A model generated the notes under the pieces. The model was not told the origin of the DNA. It worked only from the letters and a program-made list of their open reading frames with translations, and did not search any database. A stretch of DNA of 64,000 nucleotides, from positions 1 to 64,000 of the forward strand of contig NZ_CP158281.1 of NCBI RefSeq assembly GCF_040256645.1. The letters run 5' to 3'. Source of the stretch: Brevibacterium sp. CBA3109 (GTDB lineage Bacteria > Actinomycetota > Actinomycetes > Actinomycetales > Brevibacteriaceae). A program made the translations under genes and the position numbers. Position 1 is the stretch's first letter; each line of letters starts with the position of its first letter. Shown here piece by piece: positions 1-9,645 of the stretch.

Positions 1-1469
1 TTGGAGCCATCGCCCGGTTTGGTCTCGATGACGACACCCTTCTCCACGTCAGGGGAGTTCTGCGAGATGTGTGTTCCAGCTTGCAGCTTGGCGTCATTGA
101 GGATCTTGCGGGCATCCTCCTCCGATTTGCCGGAGACATCCGGGACCTTGACGCTCTCGGGGCCGGAGGAGATGACCAGCTTCACGACGCTGTCCTGCTC
201 TACTCGCTGACCGCCGGGAGGATCGGTCTCAATGGCCTTGCCCTCGTCGACATCCTCGCTGTAAGACTCATCCCGGTCGACTCTCAGGCCCTGTTTGATG
301 AGGGCGGACTCAGCCTCATCGGCATCTAGGTTGGCCACGTCCGCGACCTCGACCTGGATGATGTCCGGTGGTTTGTTGATCTCGTAGACCCACAGAGCGA
401 TGGCGGCCAGAGCCAACAGCACGAAGATGCTGCCGATCCAGATCCAGGCCCGTGAGCGCCTCGGCGGTGGTGGATCGTCCTGCTTGGCCATGATCGTCGA
501 CACGGCACCCGTTTCTGGGTCCACCTCGGAGTCCTGGCCGTACTGCGGGGGACCCATCATGGCCCCGGCCATCGGGAACGCCTGGGTGCGTTCCATGTCG
601 TCGTCGAAGCTGAAGGGGCGAGAGTCACGGGCCGCGAGGACATCCTCACGGAAGATGTAGGCATCCTGGTAGCGCTCGTCGCGATCCTTCAGGAGGGCGT
701 GCAGGAGCAGCCGGTCGACCTCAGGGGGAATATTGGGATTGTAGAAGCTCGGCGGCTTCGGCGTCTCACCCACGTGCTGATAGGCGACCGCCAGCTGCGA
801 ATCGCCGACGAACGGCGGCCTGCCGACGAGGAGTTCGTAGAGCAGGCAGGCCGTCGAGTACAGGTCGGAACGGGCGTCGACGACCTCACCACGGGCCTGC
901 TCGGGGGACAGATACTGGGCGGTGCCCACGACCGACTGGGTCTGGGTCAGACCACTGTTGTCCTTGAGCGCGCGGGCGATGCCGAAGTCCATGACCTTGA
1001 TGTCACCCTCGGGGGTGAGCATGACGTTGGCTGGCTTGATGTCGCGGTGGACGATCCCGTTGCGGTGGGAGTACTCGAGCGGGGCAAGCACACCGGCGAC
1101 GACGTTGAGGGCTTCGTCGACGGTCAGGGTGCCGTGCTCGTTGAGGACCTCGCGCAGGGTCTGGCCCTCGACGTATTCCATGACGATGAAGGGCACCGAG
1201 ACGGTGGAGCCGCCTGTCTCGACGAAGTCCTCCTCGCCTGAGTCGTAGACGCCGACGATGCCCGGATGGTTCAGCCCTGCCGCGGACTGAGCCTCCCGTT
1301 TGAGACGTGTGTGGAATGAGGGATCACGAGCCAGATCGGATCGCAGAAGCTTGATCGCGACGCGCCGGTCCAGTCGGTTGTCGACGCCTTCGTGCACTTC
1401 TGCCATGCCCCCACGGCCGAGGAGCGCACGAACTTCGTACCGCCCCGACAGCACCTTGGGTTCATTCAT
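1..1469 (-). CDS. pknB: Serine/threonine protein kinase PknB with PASTA domains (3' end cut by window edge)
   Basis: Transmembrane Ser/Thr kinase that senses cell-wall fragments and controls growth and division. My translation starts MNEPKVLSGRYEV and shows the glycine loop GRGGMAEV, the lysine of VAIKLL, the catalytic HRDIKPANVML near residue 140 and DFGIAR. A basic juxtamembrane stretch and one membrane helix follow at about residues 338-360, then an extracellular part with one complete PASTA repeat and the beginning of a second (VKVPDVSGKSEEDARKIL). About 490 residues are visible; family members are 600-700, so the remaining PASTA repeats lie outside the window. It is the last visible gene of the fha-pstP-rodA-pbpA-pknA operon, about 100 bases after pknA. 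Another ATG four bases downstream is out of frame, so the start is well fixed. Confidence 0.95.
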   Translation of the reverse strand, partial: MNEPKVLSGRYEVRALLGRGGMAEVHEGVDNRLDRRVAIKLLRSDLARDPSFHTRLKREAQSAAGLNHPGIVGVYDSGEEDFVETGGSTVSVPFIVMEYVEGQTLREVLNEHGTLTVDEALNVVAGVLAPLEYSHRNGIVHRDIKPANVMLTPEGDIKVMDFGIARALKDNSGLTQTQSVVGTAQYLSPEQARGEVVDARSDLYSTACLLYELLVGRPPFVGDSQLAVAYQHVGETPKPPSFYNPNIPPEVDRLLLHALLKDRDERYQDAYIFREDVLAARDSRPFSFDDDMERTQAFPMAGAMMGPPQYGQDSEVDPETGAVSTIMAKQDDPPPPRRSRAWIWIGSIFVLLALAAIALWVYEINKPPDIIQVEVADVANLDADEAESALIKQGLRVDRDESYSEDVDEGKAIETDPPGGQRVEQDSVVKLVISSGPESVKVPDVSGKSEEDARKILNDAKLQAGTHISQNSPDVEKGVVIETKPGDGS

Positions 1470-1573
1470 TCTGGTCCTCCGCTTGGTTCACCCACGTCGT
1501 GGGAAAGTTCTCCGCATGTCAAGTAGATTGTTTGGCTACTCAGCGCATCGTGTCAGCCGAAGATCGCCTCGTC

Positions 1574-3403
1574 CTAATTCGCACCGGCACTCTTGTCTCC
1601 GTTGTTGCCGCCGGCTGGATTCGCACCGCCGTTGCCGGTGTCTGACGATCCGTTGTCCGAACCGGACGAACTCGACCCGCTGTCCGAGTTCGAACCGTTT
1701 CCGTCGCCGCCGTTGTCGCCGGCGTTGGAACCGCTTCCCGACCCGGAGTTCGAGTCCGAGCCGTCTGAGCCGCTCGATGAGCTGCTGCTGGAATCGCTGC
1801 TCGAGCCACTGCCGGAATCCGTCGAGGCACTGTCGTTCGAGCCGCTCTTCTCGTCACCGTTGTCGGAGCTGGAACCGTTATCGGAACTCGATCCGTTGTC
1901 ACCACTGGTCTTAGTGGGACCCGGGGTGTTCGAAGGCTCCGGCTTCTGGGTTTCTTCGGCCGGACCCGAGGAGATGTAGAGCGTGACGGTGTCGCCCTCT
2001 TCGAAGGTGTATCCGTTGTCGCCTTCGCCCACATCGGCGACCGTGCCCGCAGCACGGGAGGACTCGATGGTCTGGGTATCGGCTTTCAGCCCCTGCTGTT
2101 CGAGGTTCTGAGTCGCCGAAGATTCGGAGAGTCCGATGTAGTCGCTCGGATCGATTTCGACGGTCTTCGCTGCCTGCGAGGTCGTGGGTGCGCTGGTGCT
2201 CGGGTCCGGCTCGGGTTGAGCATCGCCCCCGCCGAGGAAGAACCAGAGCAGAGAACCGACGGCGATGAGTGCGATGATCGCGAGGATCCAGATGAGGGCC
2301 CGGCCCTTCTTCGACTGTTTCTCGGCGAGCTCCCTATCCTCTGCGTTCTCCGCATCGAGTTCGCTGCCATTCGCTGCCCCGGCACCAGCGGCGCCTGCTG
2401 CCCCGGCACCGGCGACACCCGCGGCAGAGGCACCCGGGTAGACACGAGTCTCAGCGTTGGACGCCGTGACCGGCATAGCCTTGGTCGTCGGCACGGGGTC
2501 GGGGTTGTTGAAGACCTGAGTCAATGCCTCGGAGGCGGCGCTGCCGAGTCGCATCTGCGGCAGAATCTCCTCAGCACCGGCCACATCGCCCGCGGCCAGC
2601 GCATCGGCTGCCCGGGACACAGCCATGGCGTCAGAGGGCCTGCGCTCGGGCTTCTTCTCCAGCAGGCAGTCGACGAAGCGGCGCAGCGGTTCGGACACTG
2701 TCTCCGGCAGCGGCGGATGCTGCTGATTGACCTGGGCGATGGCGATCGCTACCTGCGAGTCACCGGTGAACGGACGCTGTCCGGCCAGTGCCTCATAGGC
2801 GATGACGCCCAGGGCGTAGAGGTCGGATCCGGAGCCCGAACCCTTGCCTGTGGCCTGCTCGGGGGCCAGGTACTGGGCGGTGCCCATGACCTGACCGGTC
2901 TTCGTCAGCGGAGCCTGGTCCGTGACCCGGGCGATGCCGAAGTCAGTGATCTTGACCCGGAAATCAGGGGTCACGAGAATGTTGCCGGGTTTGATGTCAC
3001 GGTGGATGACGCCGACCTTGTGGGCCGCGCCCAAGGCCTGTGCTGACTGGGAGACGATGCTCAGAGTGTCCGTCTCCGACAGCGGCGCACTGCGTTCGAT
3101 GATCGCCGACAGTGCCTCACCCGGCACATACTCCATGACCAGATACGGGGAACCGTCTTCGTCGCCGTAGTCGAAGACACCGGCGATCCCGGGGTCGGAG
3201 GCGCGTCCCATGTTCTGGGCCTCGGCGCGGAACCGGGCGAGGAAGGTGGAGTCGGAGAGGTATTCGTCCTTGAGGATCTTGGCCGCAATCTCACGGCCGA
3301 GCACGGAGTCGACGCCCTTCCAGACTTCACCCATGCCGCCAACGGCGATGCGAGAGGTGAGCTTGTATCGGTTTCCCAACAGGGTGCCTTCGACGGGTCT
3401 CAT
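1574..3403 (-). CDS. pknA: Serine/threonine protein kinase PknA-like, with PASTA domain and Ser/Gly/Asn-rich tail
   Basis: Membrane Ser/Thr kinase of the cell-shape operon. The kinase domain covers about residues 13-270, with VGGMGEV loop, K42, HRD at 134-136 and DFG at 154-156. An Ala/Gly-rich linker (about 325-346) leads to a membrane helix (369-390). One PASTA-like repeat follows (about 414-480, ending VTLYISSG). The last 130 residues are almost only Ser, Gly, Asn and Asp, a flexible extracytoplasmic tail. PknA of Mycobacterium lacks a PASTA domain, so this gene mixes PknA position with PknB-like architecture. Its ATG overlaps the pbpA stop by four bases (ATGA), which indicates translational coupling. 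Targets by family knowledge include wall-synthesis and division proteins. Confidence 0.93.
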   Translation of the reverse strand: MRPVEGTLLGNRYKLTSRIAVGGMGEVWKGVDSVLGREIAAKILKDEYLSDSTFLARFRAEAQNMGRASDPGIAGVFDYGDEDGSPYLVMEYVPGEALSAIIERSAPLSETDTLSIVSQSAQALGAAHKVGVIHRDIKPGNILVTPDFRVKITDFGIARVTDQAPLTKTGQVMGTAQYLAPEQATGKGSGSGSDLYALGVIAYEALAGQRPFTGDSQVAIAIAQVNQQHPPLPETVSEPLRRFVDCLLEKKPERRPSDAMAVSRAADALAAGDVAGAEEILPQMRLGSAASEALTQVFNNPDPVPTTKAMPVTASNAETRVYPGASAAGVAGAGAAGAAGAGAANGSELDAENAEDRELAEKQSKKGRALIWILAIIALIAVGSLLWFFLGGGDAQPEPDPSTSAPTTSQAAKTVEIDPSDYIGLSESSATQNLEQQGLKADTQTIESSRAAGTVADVGEGDNGYTFEEGDTVTLYISSGPAEETQKPEPSNTPGPTKTSGDNGSSSDNGSSSDNGDEKSGSNDSASTDSGSGSSSDSSSSSSSGSDGSDSNSGSGSGSNAGDNGGDGNGSNSDSGSSSSGSDNGSSDTGNGGANPAGGNNGDKSAGAN

Positions 3404-4869
3404 CTTTCGACCACCGCTTCCATCATGTTCTTGGCGATCGGTCCTGCAACCGTCGCTCCATAAGCTTCGTTGCCCGCGTTTCCGCCGTTCTCCACGACGA
3501 CCGCCACTGCGATCTTCGGGTCATCGGCCGGGGCGAATGAGATGAACCAGGCGTGCGGAGCCGCACCGGCGGCGTGCTGTGCTGTACCGGTCTTCGCAGC
3601 GACCTTGGTGCCGTCGATTTTGGCCACCGAGGCGGTTCCGTCCTCGACCACGCCTTCCATCATCGTGGTCAGCTCATCGGCGGTCTTCCCCGAGACTGGC
3701 CGGGCCTTCTCCGCAGGGCGCATCTTCTTGATGGGCTCAAGAGTGTTCGCGTTCAGGACCCGGTCGACGAGCTGCGGCTTCATCATCTTGCCGCCGTTGG
3801 CGATTCCCGCCGTCATCATCGCCATCTGCATCGGCGTGGACTTGACCTCGTACTGACCGATGGAGGAGTACGCAAGCTGCGGAGGATCGAGATCCGTCGG
3901 GAAAGTCGAAGGGGTGACTTTGAGGGGAATCTCCATCTCCTGGCCGAACCCGAACTTCTTGGCCTGCTCGTTGATCTTGTCCTCGCCGAGGTCCATGCCG
4001 AGCGAGGCGAAGGAGGTGTTGCAGGATTCTGCGAGCGATTGGGCCAGGCTGGGATTGCCGTCGTTGCGGCAGGCTCCCGGGTGGGAGTTGCTGATCGTCT
4101 TGTCCGTCTGCGGCAGGTCGAGCTCCGCGGGACCGTTGAGGGTCGAATCCGGCTTGTAGTCGCCTGATTCCAGCGCGGCCGCAGCCACGAGGACCTTGAA
4201 TGTCGAGCCGGGTGGATACAGGTTGCCGCCGATGGCGCGGTTGTACGCAGGCTTGCCCTCAGCGTTGTTGAGTGTCTCAAAGGCGGACCGCGCCTGATCC
4301 GGGTCATGGCTGGCGATGGGGTTGGGGTCCCAGCCCGGCGTCGAAGCCATGGCGAGGATCTTTCCGGTCTTGGGATCGATCGCGACGGCTGCACCGTTCT
4401 GGTTGCCCAGCCCATCCCACGCGGCCTGCTGGACCTTCGGGTCGATTGTGAGCTCCACGGCTGCTCCGCGCGGCTGCTCACCGGTGAAGAGGCTGCCGAC
4501 CTTGTCGTAGAACAGCGCATCGGAGTCCCCGGAGAGGTAGTCCCCGGTCGCACGCTCCATGCCAGAAGCCCCCGAGACGATGGAATAGTATCCGGTCATC
4601 GAGGCGTATGCACGGGGGTTGAGGCCCTCCGAGCCGTACTTGCGCTGGTACTTGTATTTGTCGTCGACGGGTTCGGAGTAGGCGATCTTCTTGCCGTCGA
4701 CGAGGATCGGGCCCCGATCGCGAGACAGCTGGTCGAGGATCCTCCGGTTGTTGAGCGGATTGTTGTTCAACGAGTCGGCGGTGACGAACTGAACCCAGCT
4801 GGTGGAGCTGAAGAGGAGCGCGAACATGACGAACCCGACAATGCAGATGTGTGTCAGTGGCTTCTTCAT
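3400..4869 (-). CDS. pbpA: Penicillin-binding protein PbpA (class B transpeptidase)
   Basis: D,D-transpeptidase that cross-links peptidoglycan, working with the RodA/FtsW-type polymerase encoded just upstream. It has an N-terminal membrane anchor (residues 5-28), a short dimerisation region and a transpeptidase domain with all three active-site motifs: S222-T-F-K225, SCN at 282-284 and KTG at 426-428. The length of 489 residues matches the actinobacterial PbpA family. Start ATG overlaps the rodA stop by four bases and its own stop overlaps the pknA start, so these genes are translated as one unit. Confidence 0.96.
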   Translation of the reverse strand: MKKPLTHICIVGFVMFALLFSSTSWVQFVTADSLNNNPLNNRRILDQLSRDRGPILVDGKKIAYSEPVDDKYKYQRKYGSEGLNPRAYASMTGYYSIVSGASGMERATGDYLSGDSDALFYDKVGSLFTGEQPRGAAVELTIDPKVQQAAWDGLGNQNGAAVAIDPKTGKILAMASTPGWDPNPIASHDPDQARSAFETLNNAEGKPAYNRAIGGNLYPPGSTFKVLVAAAALESGDYKPDSTLNGPAELDLPQTDKTISNSHPGACRNDGNPSLAQSLAESCNTSFASLGMDLGEDKINEQAKKFGFGQEMEIPLKVTPSTFPTDLDPPQLAYSSIGQYEVKSTPMQMAMMTAGIANGGKMMKPQLVDRVLNANTLEPIKKMRPAEKARPVSGKTADELTTMMEGVVEDGTASVAKIDGTKVAAKTGTAQHAAGAAPHAWFISFAPADDPKIAVAVVVENGGNAGNEAYGATVAGPIAKNMMEAVVER

Positions 4870-6452
4870 CGTTCACCTCCGGTCGTGCCCAGATTGGTCG
4901 TCGGGTCCTCATCGGACCCAGTTGTCTCAAGATCGGCAGCGCCGAGGTTGGTCGTCGGCGCGTCGTCGCTGGTGGCACGGTCGGTCGCGAGATTGCCGGC
5001 CGTGTGCTCACGTGGTCCCTCGACACGTTTCGTATCATTGCGGTCCCCGGCTGCCCGCGCCGAGGCGGTGGAGCCCTCGGAATCCTCCGTGATCTTGAGG
5101 ACACCGGTGTGGAATTCCTCCACCGGGCGCCGAGCATTGTCGGAGATGCGCAGAAGCAGACCGATGATCATCCAGTTGGCGACCAGAGACGAGCCGCCTT
5201 GGGCGAGGAACGGAGTGGTCAGACCGGTGAGCGGGATGAGGCGGGTGACGCCGCCGACGACGACGAATACCTGCAGGGCGATCGTGAAGCTCAGGCCGGT
5301 GGCCAGCAGTGTGCCGAAGCCGTCGCGCAGCTGTTGGGCGGTCTTGATGCCGCGCTGGAAGATGAACAGGTAGCAGAGCAGGATGACGAAGAGTCCGGCC
5401 ATGCCCAACTCTTCGCCGAGGCTGGCGTAGATGAAGTCGGACTCCGCATAGGGGACCATATTGGGTCGGCCCTCACCGAGACCGGTTCCGGTCAGACTGC
5501 CGTTGGACATGCCGAAAAGGCCCTGGACCAGCTGGTACGACCCACCGGGGGTCTTGTTGTACTCCTCAGAGGTGAGTGCGTTGAGCCAGCCGTCCACGCG
5601 TTGTCCGACGTGGTCGAAGAGGAAGTTCGCGGCGACCGCGCCGACGGCGAAGAAGCCGAGGCCGATGATGATCCAGGAGACCTTGCTGGTCGCGACATAG
5701 AGCATGGCGACGAACAGCCCGAAGAACAGCAGCGAGGTGCCCAGGTCCTTCTCGAAGACGAGGACGCCGACGCTGGCCACCCAGGCGATGACGATGGGAC
5801 CGAAGTCGCGCAGACGTGGGAACCGGATACCGAGGATCTTCGGCCCGGCCAGGACCAGCTGGTCACGGTAGGACACAAGGTAGCCGGCGAAGAAAATGGC
5901 CAGCAGGATCTTCGCGATCTCACCGGGCTGGAAGGACATTGAGCCGACACCGATCCAGATGCGGGCACCATTGATCGTCTTGCCCAGGCCCGGAATCAGC
6001 GGAAGCATGAGGAAGATCAGCGCAGCGAACCCGGAGACGAAGGTATACCGGCGCAGCCACCGGTGGTCGCCCAGGAAGATGAGGATGCCGACTGCCAGGG
6101 CCACACCCAGCGTCATCCAGATCAACTGCGTCATTCCGCTGTTGAGGTACTCCGATCGACCGAGGTCGACCCGGTAGATCATCGCCAGGCCCAGGCCATT
6201 GAGCAGGACCGCGATGGGGACGAGGACGGGGTCGGCGTACTTGGCCTTCCACCACACGACGATGTGGATGATGAGACCCAGTGCGGCCAACCACGCCGCG
6301 TACTGGTAGACATTGGCGGGGATCGTGTCCTCGGTGCCGAGGCCCACAAGGGCATAGGCGCTCGTGGACACAGCGATGGCGAGGACGAGGAGGCCGAGTT
6401 CAGCCAAGCGATAAGGCCGTGGCCGAGCGACTTGGTTGGGATTCTCGTACAT
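4866..6452 (-). CDS. rodA: FtsW/RodA/SpoVE family peptidoglycan polymerase (RodA)
   Basis: Polytopic SEDS-family glycosyltransferase that polymerises lipid II. Many hydrophobic helices cover residues 20-440, with family signatures such as NGARIWIGVGSMSFQPGEIAK and GEELGMAG. The cytosolic C-terminal tail (about 440-528) is hydrophilic and Thr/Asp-rich and carries two TTNLG motifs (500-504 and 518-522). With two Ser/Thr kinases and two FHA proteins in the same operon, that tail is a plausible phosphorylation and docking site; this is inference. The start ATG shares one base with the pstP stop (TAATG). Confidence 0.95.
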   Translation of the reverse strand: MYENPNQVARPRPYRLAELGLLVLAIAVSTSAYALVGLGTEDTIPANVYQYAAWLAALGLIIHIVVWWKAKYADPVLVPIAVLLNGLGLAMIYRVDLGRSEYLNSGMTQLIWMTLGVALAVGILIFLGDHRWLRRYTFVSGFAALIFLMLPLIPGLGKTINGARIWIGVGSMSFQPGEIAKILLAIFFAGYLVSYRDQLVLAGPKILGIRFPRLRDFGPIVIAWVASVGVLVFEKDLGTSLLFFGLFVAMLYVATSKVSWIIIGLGFFAVGAVAANFLFDHVGQRVDGWLNALTSEEYNKTPGGSYQLVQGLFGMSNGSLTGTGLGEGRPNMVPYAESDFIYASLGEELGMAGLFVILLCYLFIFQRGIKTAQQLRDGFGTLLATGLSFTIALQVFVVVGGVTRLIPLTGLTTPFLAQGGSSLVANWMIIGLLLRISDNARRPVEEFHTGVLKITEDSEGSTASARAAGDRNDTKRVEGPREHTAGNLATDRATSDDAPTTNLGAADLETTGSDEDPTTNLGTTGGER

Positions 6453-7900
6453 TACTGTGACTCCTCAGTGATGGCATCACTGGGATCGACCGCCTGGGAA
6501 CTTGGTGGTGACGGTGCGGGATCGCTGGGACTCGTGGAGTCCTTGACATTGCCCGAGACAGTGCCCGACCGGTCGGCTTCCTGCCGTAGGTTCTTGATGA
6601 TGCGATCGGCCTCGTCGCGGGAGTCGGCCTGGATGGAGCTGCGCAGACGGTCCTGCGAAAAGCTGTTGAGTGTGCCGACTTCGATGTCGGTGGTGTCCTC
6701 GAGCTGGCTGAGTTCGATAGGTCCCAGAGTCGTGTCGAGGCCCCGATAGAGGGTGACCTTCCCGTCGAGGCTCGTCAGGTAGTAGTGGTTGTTCATGTAG
6801 TTATAGGCGAAGAATCCGCCTACGGCGATAGCGACGATGACGATGGCGGCGATGATCCAGCCGAGGTAGGACCGCTTTTCCACCTCGTCGTCGTCAGCGT
6901 CGAGGTCATCCTCCTCGGTGGGTGCGTCTTTGTCGGACGTCTCTGTCGCGGTGCCCTGGGCGGGCGGAACCACCTCGGCGGTGGGCTCCTGCCGATCGGA
7001 GTCGGACACTGGCTGGATGGGCACGGTGTCGGTGTCACCGTTGCCGTAGTGGGGCTGTGTCTGGGTCGTGGCCTCATCGGCGTCGGTGTTCGTGCCGATC
7101 GTGGCGTACTTCGGGTTGAGGTGGACGGAACCGACGGAGCTGCCCTGCACGGTGTCGACGGTGCCCTCGAGCACGTCGCCGATGACGACGGTGACGTTAT
7201 CGGCGCCGCCTCCAGCCAGGGCCAGGTCGATGAGCTGAGCGCAGCATTCTTCGGGATCGGAGACCTCGGCGAGGATTCGGGCGATATCGTCGACATCTGC
7301 GAAGCCGGTCAGCCCGTCCGAGCAGAGCATCCAACGGTCGCCGACGTGGGCTTCGCGCAGGGTGAGGTCGAGATCAGGGGAGGCTCCGACGTCGCCGAGG
7401 ACCTTCATGACGACCGAACGCTGTGGGTGGGTCTCCGCCTCGTCTGGGGTGATGCGCCCTTCGTCAACGAGCATCTGGACGAAGGTGTGGTCGTGGGTGA
7501 CGGTCTGAAGTTCGCCGTCGCGCAGCACGTAGCCGCGGGAGTCGCCTATATGAGCCAAGGCGAAACGATTGCCGGGAGCCCGCAGAAGAGCGGTGACCGT
7601 CGTGCCCATGCCGGCAAGCTCGGGCTGTTCGGCGACACCGCGGCAGATGCGGTCATTGGCTTCGAGGATCGAGGTGCGCAGGATCTCCAGAGCGTCCTCG
7701 CCGCTGGGTTCACGATCGAGGTCGGCGAGGCGGGCGACAGTGATCGCCGAAGCGACGTCACCGCCTGCGTGACCGCCCATTCCGTCAGCGATGAGTAAGA
7801 AGTTCGGACCCGCATAGCCGGAATCCTGGTTGTTCTTACGAACCAGCCCGGTGTGAGACCGGGCTGCTGAACGGAGGGTGATCGTCCCGTCGGTCGTCAC
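6452..7900 (-). CDS. pstP: PP2C-family Ser/Thr protein phosphatase PstP
   Basis: Metal-dependent phosphatase that reverses PknA/PknB phosphorylation. The catalytic domain (about 1-240) shows the PP2C metal-binding motifs: LIADGMGGHAGG (Asp39), GDSRGYVLRDG, CSDGLTGFAD and GGADNVTVVIGD. An acidic linker precedes one membrane helix (about 343-368) and an extracytoplasmic C-terminal part, as in mycobacterial PstP. Its 5' end overlaps the fhaB stop by four bases. Placement between FHA genes and rodA is the conserved actinobacterial order. Confidence 0.96.
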   Translation of the reverse strand: MTTDGTITLRSAARSHTGLVRKNNQDSGYAGPNFLLIADGMGGHAGGDVASAITVARLADLDREPSGEDALEILRTSILEANDRICRGVAEQPELAGMGTTVTALLRAPGNRFALAHIGDSRGYVLRDGELQTVTHDHTFVQMLVDEGRITPDEAETHPQRSVVMKVLGDVGASPDLDLTLREAHVGDRWMLCSDGLTGFADVDDIARILAEVSDPEECCAQLIDLALAGGGADNVTVVIGDVLEGTVDTVQGSSVGSVHLNPKYATIGTNTDADEATTQTQPHYGNGDTDTVPIQPVSDSDRQEPTAEVVPPAQGTATETSDKDAPTEEDDLDADDDEVEKRSYLGWIIAAIVIVAIAVGGFFAYNYMNNHYYLTSLDGKVTLYRGLDTTLGPIELSQLEDTTDIEVGTLNSFSQDRLRSSIQADSRDEADRIIKNLRQEADRSGTVSGNVKDSTSPSDPAPSPPSSQAVDPSDAITEESQ

Positions 7901-8415
7901 GATTGGGTCTCCAACGTCGTATGGCCGATGGTGATCTGGGTGCCGATCCGCAGACTGATGGGCGAATGCATGCGCGAGCCGTCGACGATCGTCCCGTTCG
8001 TCGACCCCAGGTCCTCAAGGACCCAGGAGCCGTTGGCGGCCACGATTCGCGCATGGTGGCTGGAAGCGAAATCGTCACTGATGACGATTGTGTTGTCCGG
8101 CGCGCGTCCGAAGGTCACGGGTGCCCCGGAGAGCGTGATGGTGGTCCCGGACAGGGGCCCACCGGTGACGCGGATGGATCCCGGATGAGCCTGTGACCTC
8201 GCAGGAGCGGGCGTCGGAGCGGGTGCCGGGGCAGGACTGTGCGGCGCAGGAGCTGGAGCCGCGTTGCGGGAGGCTCTGCCACCTCGGCGAGATTTCCGGG
8301 GGCCCCGCTTGGCGCCGAAGATGTCGCGCTTGAGGACACCGGCCACGCCGAGGACGAAGAGCCAGAGGATGATGAAGAAGGCGAACCGGAAGATGGTGAC
8401 GGTGAACTCGCTCAC
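7897..8415 (-). CDS. fhaB: FHA domain-containing membrane protein FhaB (FipA-like)
   Basis: Small adaptor that binds phosphothreonine proteins, 172 residues. An N-terminal membrane helix (about 8-30) is followed by a basic and Ala/Pro-rich linker and a C-terminal FHA domain (about 90-170) with the recognisable GRAPDN, SSHHARI and LGSTNGT motifs. In mycobacteria this protein is a PknA/PknB substrate that links kinase signalling to division. Both ends overlap neighbouring genes by four bases (fhaA upstream, pstP downstream). Confidence 0.94.
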   Translation of the reverse strand: MSEFTVTIFRFAFFIILWLFVLGVAGVLKRDIFGAKRGPRKSRRGGRASRNAAPAPAPHSPAPAPAPTPAPARSQAHPGSIRVTGGPLSGTTITLSGAPVTFGRAPDNTIVISDDFASSHHARIVAANGSWVLEDLGSTNGTIVDGSRMHSPISLRIGTQITIGHTTLETQS

Positions 8416-9287
8416 TGGGCGTCCCGTTCGATCTCGTGGTAGCGCACCTCTGCGTCTCCAGCCATGAGGACATCACCATCGGAGAGGTTCGCCGAGGTGA
8501 GCTTGCGTCCGCGCAGAAGTGTTCCGTTGGTCGACCCGAGGTCGTTGGCGACCGCGTGATCGCGCTCGACGGTGATCTCGAAGTGTCGGCGGGAGACGCC
8601 GGGGTCGTCGATGACGTAGTCGGAGCTGGAAGAGGAGCGGCCGAAGACGTTCGTACCCTGGTGCAGTTCATAGTCCTGTCCGTGGATGGTCACGCTCGCA
8701 GCAATCGTGCGGGACCTAGACGGTGCGGCCTGTCGCACGGGCGCGGATGCCGGCCGGCTTGTGGCTGCTGCTCGGGGCGGTGCGGGTTCGGGGGTGCGCC
8801 TGGGCGGGACCGGACGGGAACCGGAGTTGGCCTGTCCTTCGCCCACGATGTTGTGCGAGCGGGACACGGGGTCGTAGCCGCCGCGGTTGGCCGGTTGGGC
8901 TGCGGGGGAACCGTCGGGACGCTGGGTGCTTGAGACGACGCGGTACATTCCGGTGTCGAGATCATCTGCTTCGACGAACTCGACCGAGACGGGACCCACG
9001 AAGCTGTAGGCCTGTTCGACCGCGTGATCGCCGATCACCTGTCGCAGGTCGGAGCGGAGTTCGTTCTCGAGGCCCGAGAGCCGGTCGAAGTCTGTGGGAG
9101 ACAGCTCAATTCTGTAGTGGTTGGCGGTCAGTGTCCGTCCGCGCGAGATCACTGCGGCCTTGTTATCGGCTTCGCGTCGCAGTGAGCCGGCCAGTTCGAC
9201 TGGTTCCACCTGTGAGCGGAATGCTTTGGCGAAGGCGCCGTTGACGACATTCTCCAATCCTTTCTCGAAACGATCGAGAATCCCCAT
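8412..9287 (-). CDS. fhaA: FhaA: DUF3662 plus FHA domain protein
   Basis: First gene of the wall-signalling operon, 291 residues. Residues 1-120 form the DUF3662 domain (begins MGILDRFEKGLENVVNGAF). A disordered Pro/Ala/Arg-rich linker follows, then an FHA domain (about 200-290) with FGRSSSSSDYVIDD, SRRHFEI and LGSTNGTLLRG. In mycobacteria the FHA domain binds phosphorylated MviN, controlling lipid II flipping. The start is preceded by GAGG (complement of cctc at 9294-9297), and the tRNA-Leu lies about 400 bases upstream on the other strand, as in Mycobacterium. Confidence 0.95.
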   Translation of the reverse strand: MGILDRFEKGLENVVNGAFAKAFRSQVEPVELAGSLRREADNKAAVISRGRTLTANHYRIELSPTDFDRLSGLENELRSDLRQVIGDHAVEQAYSFVGPVSVEFVEADDLDTGMYRVVSSTQRPDGSPAAQPANRGGYDPVSRSHNIVGEGQANSGSRPVPPRRTPEPAPPRAAATSRPASAPVRQAAPSRSRTIAASVTIHGQDYELHQGTNVFGRSSSSSDYVIDDPGVSRRHFEITVERDHAVANDLGSTNGTLLRGRKLTSANLSDGDVLMAGDAEVRYHEIERDAQ

Positions 9288-9645
9288 GGCACCTCCTCAT
9301 CCAGGTGTCGTGCGCGTGACGAACCGTTCGCCACCAGCCCGGACTTATGGGTCCGAACGCGTCTGTCTCGGTGAATCCGTCTGCGGAAAAGGACACCGAG
9401 ATGGAGACACCAACACCCAATCCTAACGCGGTGAAGCTCTCAACTCACGTCACTAGGTATTTCGGGGCCGAGGTCTGTACGGATTCCCGGCAGTCGTCCA
9501 GCTTAGAAGTTGTCGCTGAGTACTCCTTGAGCCTCTGACGAGCGCCGATGTCAACGTAGATGAGTTGTGGGTCACGAAAGACGCACGGTATTCGGGCTTG
9601 TGCATGTGAGCGTCGACACGTTTCGGGTGTTTCGGCTGACCTCGG
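9288..9645. other. Gene-free stretch upstream of fhaA
   Basis: Must hold the promoter of the seven-gene cell-wall operon on the minus strand. I see no convincing -35/-10 pair, no long inverted repeat and no credible coding frame here. The short open frames on both strands lack start signals and family resemblance. Confidence 0.5.
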
